A stretch of DNA of 5,728 nucleotides. It comes from Bacillota bacterium (lineage in GTDB: Bacteria; Bacillota; Clostridia; Lachnospirales; Lachnospiraceae). A program made the translations under genes and the position numbers. Each line of letters starts with the position of its first letter. Position 1 is the stretch's first letter. Shown here in pieces: positions 1 to 4,906 of the stretch. The notes below the pieces were generated by a model that saw nothing but the letters and a program-made list of their open reading frames with translations, did no database searches and was not told where the DNA came from. Location: positions 1-5,728 of the forward strand of contig JAIIAN010000183.1 in NCBI GenBank assembly GCA_022717655.1. Reading direction: 5' to 3'.

Positions 1-1
1 C

Positions 2-619
2 GACTTTGAGCGTGAGAAATCCGCCAGAGAAGATACCAAAGAGGGCATTCCCATCAGGCAGTTTTCCGATGCCTATCTGGAGACACTTGCGGTCTATCGC
101 AAGATTGCAGACCACCTCTTATCCTGCGATACCCTGCTTTTTCATGGCTCGGTCATAGCTGTAGATGGCGAAGGCTATCTTTTTACAGCCAAAAGCGGTA
201 CCGGCAAGTCCACACATACACGACTGTGGAGAGAATATTTCGGGGAGCGTGCCGTCATGGTAAACGATGACAAGCCGCTTCTTCATATCACAGACTCCGG
301 TGTGACAGCCTATGGCACACCCTGGGATGGCAAGCACAGATTAAGCACGAATACCGCAGTACCGTTAAAGGGCATCTGTATATTGACAAGAGACATCACA
401 AATCATATCGAATCGGCAGAGCCACATGCCGTATATCCGCTTATCGTCCAGCAGACGAACAGAAGCCTGTCGGCAGATGGAATGAAGCAGACATTATCAC
501 TGATTGATCGGATGCTTAATGTAGTGCCGGTCTACCGGCTTGGCTGCAACATGGATATCGAGGCGGCAAGGGTGGCTTATGAAGGAATGAACAGACTTAA
601 GAAACAGGAGGAATCTTAG
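2..619 (+). CDS. HprK/PEPCK-like P-loop kinase of a RiPP cluster (5' end missing)
   Basis: The open frame enters from the window start and gives 205 residues to a TAG stop. Numbering from the first visible residue, a Walker A motif AKSGTGKST lies at 63-71, preceded by an FHGS turn (48-51) and a beta hairpin. An acidic NDDKP motif (88-92) probably coordinates metal and substrate, followed by a GTPWDGKHRLS stretch (105-115) and a beta strand ICILTR. This order matches HPr kinase/PEPCK-fold proteins annotated as HPr kinase in Clostridia and Bacilli; the relative in the paeninodin lasso cluster phosphorylates a peptide serine. It lacks the receiver-like N-terminal domain of true HPr kinases as far as can be seen, but the 5' end is outside the window. 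Its direct coupling to a PqqD gene argues for a peptide substrate rather than HPr. The substrate is inferred. An internal ATG at 257 falls after the Walker A motif and cannot be the true start. Confidence 0.82.
   Translation, partial: DFEREKSAREDTKEGIPIRQFSDAYLETLAVYRKIADHLLSCDTLLFHGSVIAVDGEGYLFTAKSGTGKSTHTRLWREYFGERAVMVNDDKPLLHITDSGVTAYGTPWDGKHRLSTNTAVPLKGICILTRDITNHIESAEPHAVYPLIVQQTNRSLSADGMKQTLSLIDRMLNVVPVYRLGCNMDIEAARVAYEGMNRLKKQEES
606..611 (+). promoter_or_regulatory. Strong Shine-Dalgarno for the PqqD-like gene
   Basis: AGGAGG lies inside the last codons of the kinase gene, 8 nt before the ATG at 620. It is a perfect anti-SD match, so the small PqqD-like protein can be initiated strongly on its own as well as by coupling to the kinase stop that abuts its start. 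Confidence 0.85.
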
Positions 620-877
620 ATGAGATTAAAAGATACATTTATCACACACGACAGCGATGGAGAGCAGGTACTGATTGATGTAACCAGCTCATTTGCAGGA
701 ATTGTCAGAAGCAACAGGACAGCGGCATTTATCGTGGATTGTCTGAAGAAAGATACCACCAAAGAGCAGATCATTGAGGCAATGTATGAGAAATACGATG
801 CTCCGAAGGATGTACTGCAAAAGGATGTGGAGTCAATCGTGGAGAAACTGCGTGGCATTGGAGCGATAGAGGAATGA
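620..877 (+). CDS. PqqD-like RiPP recognition protein
   Basis: 85-residue protein with the length and pattern of the PqqD family. An N-terminal beta hairpin region (residues 5-30, with D-G at 13-14 and a VLIDV strand at 17-21) is followed by the typical NRTAAFIVDCL helix start (32-42, equivalent to the family's N-x-T-A-x-x-I/L-W/V pattern). Next come the DTTKEQIIEAM helix (45-55), KYDA and a final amphipathic helix ending LRGIGAI. PqqD-like domains are winged-helix RiPP recognition elements that bind the leader peptide and hand it to the modifying enzyme or protease; in lasso clusters the stand-alone form is called B1. The start is fixed by the perfect SD 8 nt upstream and by the stop of the kinase gene immediately before it. 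Its stop overlaps the next ATG (ATGA), coupling it to the peptidase, its likely working partner. Leader recognition here is inferred from the family. Confidence 0.82.
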   Translation: MRLKDTFITHDSDGEQVLIDVTSSFAGIVRSNRTAAFIVDCLKKDTTKEQIIEAMYEKYDAPKDVLQKDVESIVEKLRGIGAIEE

Positions 878-1338
878 ACAGATTATCTTTTGAGGAATAT
901 CTACGGAAATATCATACTCTCACATACAAAAATGTAGGAGTGAGTATGCTGCCGCTGTTAAAGCAGGGACGGGATTCTTTTACGTTGCGTGAGGTGAAAC
1001 AGGGCGAAAGCTGTAAGTTATGGGATGTCGTGTTGTATAAAAGAGGCACAGACCAATATGTGCTTCACAGAATTATCAAGGTATATGAAGATTCCTATGA
1101 TATCCTTGGCGATAACTGCATTGGGATAGAGCGTGGAGTACCAAAGACATATGTTCTTGGTGTTATGACAGACTTTACCCACAAAGGAAATCAGTACAAG
1201 ACCGGTGACATAAGATACCGATTGTATGTGTGGCTGTGGTGCAGACCATATAAGCTGCGGATATTTTTAAAGAAGATCAGAATGAGGTTACAATCTGTTT
1301 TGAGAAAAAGAGAGAAAAATGAATCGAAGTTGGTGTGA
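874..1338 (+). CDS. S24/S26-family (signal-peptidase-like) serine peptidase, soluble form
   Basis: 154 residues. The catalytic serine box GVSMLP is at 22-27 (S24). A second box has LHRI at 64-67, with His65 where bacterial type I signal peptidases have the general-base lysine, so the arrangement is Ser-His as in the SipW/ER-type branch. The DILGDN box (76-81) closes the fold. The N-terminus (MNRLSFEEYLRKYH) is polar, so there is no signal anchor. The C-terminal third (115-147) is short, aromatic then very basic (LYVWLW, then many Lys/Arg), and may touch the membrane or the transporter but is too short and charged for a clear membrane span. The ATGA overlap with the PqqD gene, plus a GGAG 10 nt upstream, supports the start. 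Family knowledge gives cleavage of peptide bonds by a Ser nucleophile; removal of a RiPP leader is inferred from context. It could instead be a LexA/S24-like regulator, but no DNA-binding domain is present. Confidence 0.8.
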   Translation: MNRLSFEEYLRKYHTLTYKNVGVSMLPLLKQGRDSFTLREVKQGESCKLWDVVLYKRGTDQYVLHRIIKVYEDSYDILGDNCIGIERGVPKTYVLGVMTDFTHKGNQYKTGDIRYRLYVWLWCRPYKLRIFLKKIRMRLQSVLRKREKNESKLV

Positions 1339-1344
1339 TTATTT

Positions 1345-2985
1345 ATGAGAAAGACGAATAAATCCGCCCTGCACTTTATCAACGAGGTCGCAGGCAAAAG
1401 CAGATTATATATCATATTTCTGCTGCTGGTGCAGATGGTACTTGGCATCAGCAGTGTTTTTTATGCTCTGCTCCTGCGTGGACTGATTGATGGTGCAGTG
1501 GCACATGACAGCAAAAAAATGCTGACCTTCTGCGTCCTCTTTGCAGCACTTGTGGTTGGGCAGATTGCACTCCGGGCAGTTCTTCGGTTCTTGGAAGAAT
1601 ACGCTAAGGCAACCTATGAGAATGCATTCAAAAGCAGGCTGTTTGCAGGGCTTCTTACACACAATTACGGAGCAGTCACCGCAACCCATTCCGGTGAGTG
1701 GATGAACCGCCTGACATCAGATACTGTTGTCGTGTCAGAGGGACTTGCCACGATTGTTCCGGGCGTAGCCGGAATGGTAACGAAGATGGCAGGAGCACTT
1801 GTGGTAATCCTTATTATGGAACCGAGGTTTGCCTATATCCTTGTGCCTGGCGGAATACTTCTGGTGCTGCTTACTTATATTTTCAGAAAGCAGCTAAAGA
1901 AGCTGCACAAGCAGATGCAGGAAAAGGATGGATTTGTCCGTATCTTCTTGCAGGAGCATCTTGGCAGTCTGATGATCGTCAAAGCATTTGGCAAGGAAGC
2001 GGACAGTCTTACTGAGGCTGAAAGCCACATGAGTGAGCACAAGAAAGCCCGCATGAGTAAGAATCATTTTTCCAATGTCTGCAATATCGGCTTTGGAGCA
2101 GTTATGAACGGAGCCTATGTTCTTGGAGCTGTCTATGGGGCATTCGGTATCTACAATGGCACTATGACCTACGGTACATTCATGGCGATGCTTCAGCTTA
2201 TCAGCCAGATACAGAATCCGTTTGCCAATATCACAGGCTATCTGCCGAAGTATTTTGCGATGCTTGCGAGTGCGGAGAGGCTGATGGAGATTGAGGCGTA
2301 TGAAAAGGATGAAGTAAAATATATTCCGGATAACAGCACCTTCGGCTTGTCCCATGTGGATTTTACATACCTTCCGCCGGTCATTACCGAGGGGGACACG
2401 ATCATGCCAATCGTATTAAAGGATTACAGCTTAGAGATACGAAAGGGCGAGTTTGTGGCATTTACCGGTCCGAGTGGCTGTGGCAAGAGTACTGTGTTAA
2501 AGCTTCTGATGGGCTTGTATATAGTGGATGCCGGAGAGGTCTATGGGTGCAGGCGGAATTTGTTTGCTTATGTACCACAGGGCAACCAGCTTATGAGCGG
2601 AAGCATCCGGGATATCATTACATTTTCTGATAAAGACAAGAGCGGCGATGAATCGGGTATTTACAGAGCCTTACGGATTGCCTGTGCGGATGGTTTTATC
2701 GCAGAGCTGGAACAGGGCATAGATACACTTCTTGGCGAGCGGGGCTTAGGACTTTCTGAAGGACAGATGCAGAGACTTGCGATTGCAAGAGCTATTTATT
2801 CCGACCGACCGGTACTTCTTTTGGATGAAGCTACAAGTGCACTGGATGCCGGGACAGAAGAAGCAGTGCTTTGGAACCTTCGCAGCATGACAGATAAGAC
2901 AGTGATTATTGTAACCCACCGTCCGGCAGCACTTAAGCTGTGTGACAGGCAGATTGAATTTGGAGAGAAAGATGGAAAAAACTAA
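1345..2985 (+). CDS. ABC exporter half-transporter (fused membrane and ATPase domains)
   Basis: 546 residues. The membrane domain spans about residues 15-310, with hydrophobic segments near 21-44, 59-80, 133-158, 162-179, 247-270 and 275-300, the type I ABC exporter layout of six helices. The ATPase domain has Walker A GPSGCGKST at 375-383, Q-loop VPQ at 410-412, a signature LSEGQ at 470-474 (second Gly of LSGGQ replaced by Glu), Walker B VLLLDE at 490-495 and switch His525 in VTHR. All catalytic residues are present, so it should be active, working as a homodimer. There is no N-terminal C39 peptidase domain, so leader removal must come from another protein, probably the upstream S26-like peptidase. 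The segment between Walker A and Q-loop is short (GEVYG to VPQ with few residues between). The start follows the peptidase stop by 6 nt and an in-frame stop lies just upstream. The SD is weak, suggesting coupling. Likely cargo is the mature RiPP (inferred). Confidence 0.9.
   Translation: MRKTNKSALHFINEVAGKSRLYIIFLLLVQMVLGISSVFYALLLRGLIDGAVAHDSKKMLTFCVLFAALVVGQIALRAVLRFLEEYAKATYENAFKSRLFAGLLTHNYGAVTATHSGEWMNRLTSDTVVVSEGLATIVPGVAGMVTKMAGALVVILIMEPRFAYILVPGGILLVLLTYIFRKQLKKLHKQMQEKDGFVRIFLQEHLGSLMIVKAFGKEADSLTEAESHMSEHKKARMSKNHFSNVCNIGFGAVMNGAYVLGAVYGAFGIYNGTMTYGTFMAMLQLISQIQNPFANITGYLPKYFAMLASAERLMEIEAYEKDEVKYIPDNSTFGLSHVDFTYLPPVITEGDTIMPIVLKDYSLEIRKGEFVAFTGPSGCGKSTVLKLLMGLYIVDAGEVYGCRRNLFAYVPQGNQLMSGSIRDIITFSDKDKSGDESGIYRALRIACADGFIAELEQGIDTLLGERGLGLSEGQMQRLAIARAIYSDRPVLLLDEATSALDAGTEEAVLWNLRSMTDKTVIIVTHRPAALKLCDRQIEFGEKDGKN
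2962..2965 (+). promoter_or_regulatory. Shine-Dalgarno deciding the nucleotidyltransferase start
   Basis: GGAG sits 6 nt before the ATG at 2972, inside the end of the ABC gene. This favours ATG 2972 over an in-frame GTG at 2942 that has no comparable site and would deepen the overlap from 14 to 44 nt. Confidence 0.75.
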
Positions 2986-4168
2986 TACAGAATATATAAA
3001 TCAGATTGCCTATGACATGATTTATCTGGCTTCATTTGGAGTTAACAGTAAGTGTAAACCGGATGAAAAATGTCTGGAGCGTTATCGCACAAATGAGCAA
3101 AACAGAAAAGAGCTTTTTCGCATGAGTGCAAAGCATTTCATAGATGCACTTGTGGGAACAACCTTAAAGCGGGCAGGAGTTGTATTGCCAAAATACTGGG
3201 AAGAGCGCATGGTAAAGGCTGTCCGCAAGGTTCTTCTCTTTGATGCAGAGCGTAAGAAGCTGTGTGCATGGATGGACAGCGAGCATATCTGGTATCTGCC
3301 GTTAAAGGGAATTGTTTTAAAGGAGTATTATCCGTCAGTCGGAATGCGGCAGATGTCGGACAATGATATTTTATTTGATGCAGATGCATGGGAGCGTGTG
3401 GAGAAGCATATGCTTTCCGAAGGCTATGAGGCAGAGTCTGTAGGCAAGGGAAACCATGATGTCTACCAAAAGGCACCGGTCTATAACTTTGAGATGCACC
3501 GCTCACTCTATGGCAGGGGACATGATGAAAGATGGGTGGAGTATTACAGCGATATAAAGAATCGTCTGCTTTCTGACAAGCCGGAGGGCAGCTGCGGATA
3601 TCATATGAGTGATGAGGATTTTTATATTTACATCACAAGTCATGCCTATAAGCATTACAGCGGAAGTGGAACAGGTATTCGTACCTTGTTGGATTTCTAT
3701 GCATATCTTAAAGCAAAGGAAGAATCACTTGATTTTGACTATATCAAGGCAGAGTGCAGAAAGCTTGGAATCAACGATTTTGAGAAACGCAACCGCAGAC
3801 TCTGCTGGAAAGTGTTTTCATCACAGCAGATATATGACAGAGTTGCTTTCGAACAATCTCTGTCGGCTGATGAGATGGAGATGCTAAAGTATTACCTTTC
3901 TTCCGGTGTGTATGGAACCTTTGAGCGGATGGTCGCAAACCGCATGGAGAAGCAGACAAAAGCAGATGGAAAGAAGAATCTGTCAAAGCTTAGTTATTAT
4001 CGGCATAGAGTATTTCCGGGAATGGAGCTGTATGAAAATTATCCGTTATTGGTAAAGCATAAGTTTCTGATACCGGCATATTGGTTTTACCGGATTGTGC
4101 GTATGCTCTTTAGTAAAAAGCGCAGAAATTATATGCTGCGTGAAGTAAAGGCAGTTAAGAAGGTTTAA
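2972..4168 (+). CDS. Nucleotidyltransferase family protein (NTP_transf_5 type)
   Basis: 398 residues, from an ATG chosen for its GGAG site; it overlaps the ABC gene by 14 nt. A helical N-terminal region (1-105) precedes the family core: LPLKGIVL (109-116), YYPSVGMRQMSDND (119-132) with the two metal-binding acids D130 and D132, then hydrophobic ILF. The NFEMHRSLY strand (172-180) and a helical HAYKHYSGSGTGIRTLLDFYAYL-type segment (His224, His228, Arg237, Asp241) follow. This LKG...R..D-x-D order is that of the uncharacterised nucleotidyltransferase family found beside lasso peptide kinases. Chemically such folds transfer a nucleotide from NTP to an acceptor; the acceptor is unknown, and the peptide, perhaps after phosphorylation by the operon's kinase, is an inference. 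The basic C-terminus (about 370-398) has a WFYRIVRMLF stretch rich in aromatics. It is the last gene of the operon, and the insertion sequence begins just downstream. Confidence 0.85.
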   Translation: MEKTNTEYINQIAYDMIYLASFGVNSKCKPDEKCLERYRTNEQNRKELFRMSAKHFIDALVGTTLKRAGVVLPKYWEERMVKAVRKVLLFDAERKKLCAWMDSEHIWYLPLKGIVLKEYYPSVGMRQMSDNDILFDADAWERVEKHMLSEGYEAESVGKGNHDVYQKAPVYNFEMHRSLYGRGHDERWVEYYSDIKNRLLSDKPEGSCGYHMSDEDFYIYITSHAYKHYSGSGTGIRTLLDFYAYLKAKEESLDFDYIKAECRKLGINDFEKRNRRLCWKVFSSQQIYDRVAFEQSLSADEMEMLKYYLSSGVYGTFERMVANRMEKQTKADGKKNLSKLSYYRHRVFPGMELYENYPLLVKHKFLIPAYWFYRIVRMLFSKKRRNYMLREVKAVKKV

Positions 4169-4179
4169 AACAGTTGAAC

Positions 4180-4216
4180 AAAACTCATAAAACTATATAA
4201 ATATAGATTGAGTTTT
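4180..4216. repeat. Nested inverted repeats near the element's left end
   Basis: Outer arms AAAACTCA (4180-4187) and TGAGTTTT (4209-4216) are perfect complements. Inside them CTATAT-AA-ATATAG (4193-4206) is a second perfect 6-bp palindrome. AAAACT also recurs as a direct repeat at 4180 and 4189. The right outer arm overlaps the candidate -35 box. This may be a binding site for TnpA at the left end, or a weak hairpin ending operon transcription. It is AT-rich with no long U-run, so a classical terminator is unlikely. Confidence 0.6.
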
Positions 4217-4236
4217 ATAGGATATTGGTATAGAAT
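4208..4236 (+). promoter_or_regulatory. Candidate sigma-A promoter of tnpA
   Basis: TTGAGT (4208-4213, 4 of 6 consensus bases) and TAGAAT (4231-4236, 5 of 6) are separated by exactly 17 nt. Transcription would begin near 4242-4244, giving a leader of about 16 nt before the TTG start. The -35 overlaps one palindrome and the -10 sits in the left arm of another, so a protein binding either would repress it. AT-rich DNA yields such matches by chance, hence moderate confidence. Confidence 0.5.
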
Positions 4237-4280
4237 AATATTAAAAGGAGATGATATTTTGAGTGAATATTATTCTATAC
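4228..4280 (+). promoter_or_regulatory. 15-bp perfect inverted repeat enclosing the tnpA start
   Basis: Arms GTATAGAATAATATT (4228-4242) and AATATTATTCTATAC (4266-4280) are exact reverse complements with a 23-nt loop. The loop holds the Shine-Dalgarno and the TTG start codon, and the right arm begins 4 nt after the start codon. In an RNA containing both arms the stem would obstruct ribosome loading. RNA from the predicted local promoter would start just after the left arm and could not form it. As DNA, it could also be an operator overlapping the -10 box. The repeat is seen; its roles are inferred. Confidence 0.75.
4247..4250 (+). promoter_or_regulatory. Shine-Dalgarno deciding the TTG start of tnpA
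   Basis: GGAG, within AAAAGGAG, is 8 nt before TTG 4259, and the protein from there begins MSEYYSIHKFS, directly at the MerR-type HTH. The upstream in-frame TTG at 4208 has no such site. Confidence 0.8.
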
Positions 4281-4906
4281 ATAAATTTTCAAAAATGATA
4301 GGCGTATCTGCTCAGACCTTACGAAACTGGGATGCAAATGGAAAACTTCATCCGCATCATACGACAGCAAGTGGCTACAGATATTATTCGGATGAACAGC
4401 TTAACCAAGTATTGGATGTAAAGCCTGAAAATAGAATTACAATTGGATATTGTCGTGTTTCCAGTTTGAAACAAAAGGATGATTTGGAACGACAGATTGA
4501 GTGTGTAAGGACATATCTTATAGCAAAAGGACAGCCATTTGAGATCATAAGTGATATCGGCTCTGGTATAAACTATAAGAAAAAAGGGCTTCAGGAACTG
4601 ATAAAACGTATTTCTCAAAATCAGGTAGGAAAGGTTGTTGTTTTGTATAAAGACAGGCTTTTACGATTTGGATTTGAATTAGTAGAGTATATGGCTTCGC
4701 TTTATAACTGTGAGATTGAGATTATAGATTATACTGAAAAATCGGAACAGCAGGAGCTAGTGGAAGATTTGGTTCAAATAATTACAGCATTTAGTTGTAG
4801 ATTACAAGGAAAACGAGCAAATAAAGCCAGAAAACTTGTTCAAGAACTGATACGGGAGGAAGAAACGAATGGTAAAAGCCATAAAAGTAATGTTGATACC
4901 AAATAA
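4259..4906 (+). CDS. tnpA: IS607-family transposase TnpA (MerR HTH + serine recombinase)
   Basis: 215 residues from a TTG start. A MerR-like helix-turn-helix with wing occupies residues 3-52 (YYSIHKFSKMIGVSAQTLRNW, then GYRYY at 39-43). The serine-recombinase catalytic domain follows, with GYCRVSS at 63-69, where Arg66 and Ser68 match the nucleophile box of resolvases (YARVS). KQKDDLERQ is at 71-79, and KDRLLRFG at 131-138 supplies the Asp132, Arg133 and Arg136 that match the resolvase D-R-x-x-R motif. The C-terminal helix (about 165-200) is the oligomerisation region. The N-terminal position of the DNA-binding domain is the hallmark of IS607 recombinases. The length is normal and no key residue is missing, so it looks active. 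It would excise and insert the element through a covalent Ser-DNA intermediate. It overlaps tnpB by 38 nt in another frame. Its expression may be limited by the 15-bp inverted repeat around its start. Confidence 0.95.
   Translation: MSEYYSIHKFSKMIGVSAQTLRNWDANGKLHPHHTTASGYRYYSDEQLNQVLDVKPENRITIGYCRVSSLKQKDDLERQIECVRTYLIAKGQPFEIISDIGSGINYKKKGLQELIKRISQNQVGKVVVLYKDRLLRFGFELVEYMASLYNCEIEIIDYTEKSEQQELVEDLVQIITAFSCRLQGKRANKARKLVQELIREEETNGKSHKSNVDTK
4855..4859 (+). promoter_or_regulatory. Shine-Dalgarno of tnpB inside tnpA
   Basis: GGAGG, in the tnpA codons near its end, is 9 nt upstream of the ATG at 4869. It supports that ATG rather than the internal ATG at 4890 and gives tnpB its own initiation within tnpA. 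Confidence 0.8.

Larger units (their letters stand above)
2..4168 (+). other. RiPP tailoring/export operon (kinase-PqqD-peptidase-ABC-nucleotidyltransferase)
   Basis: Five genes on one strand with junctions of 0 nt (stop then ATG), a 4-nt ATGA overlap, a 6-nt gap and a 14-nt overlap, so they are almost certainly co-transcribed and translationally coupled. No promoter or terminator is visible inside; the operon starts upstream of the window. Family knowledge: PqqD-like proteins bind leader peptides of ribosomally made peptides, and HprK-like kinases and NTP_transf_5 nucleotidyltransferases accompany paeninodin-like lasso peptide clusters together with an ABC exporter. Inference: this is the distal half of a RiPP cluster whose precursor and core-modifying enzyme lie upstream. 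The peptide class cannot be settled from what is visible. Confidence 0.75.

Noticed and set aside
257..619. ATG at 257 as the start of a 120-residue protein
   Set aside because: The same frame is open to the window start, and the Walker A motif lies before this ATG; it is an internal Met of the kinase.
1698..2015. Plus-strand 105-codon frame within the ABC gene
   Set aside because: It is out of frame inside the membrane domain of the transporter and its product has no recognisable pattern.
119..2355. Long minus-strand open frames across the operon (for example 616-858, 1405-1689, 1894-2355)
   Set aside because: Each lies opposite a clearly recognisable plus-strand gene, has Cys/His/Leu-rich composition typical of antisense shadows, and no family motif.
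2942..2971. GTG at 2942 as the nucleotidyltransferase start
   Set aside because: No ribosome binding site, larger overlap with the ABC gene, and a better ATG with GGAG at 2972.
4180..4220. Intrinsic terminator after the nucleotidyltransferase
   Set aside because: The stem is AT-rich, the spacing between arms is long, and there is only a four-T run followed by ATAGG, so efficient termination is not supported.
4208..4258. TTG at 4208 as the tnpA start
   Set aside because: It lies in the candidate -35 box and palindrome, has no SD, and adds 17 residues before a domain that starts properly at 4259.
4251..4262. Three-codon mini-frame ATG-ATA-TTT-TGA overlapping the tnpA start
   Set aside because: The SD directly abuts this ATG, too close to initiate, and such a short frame is expected by chance.
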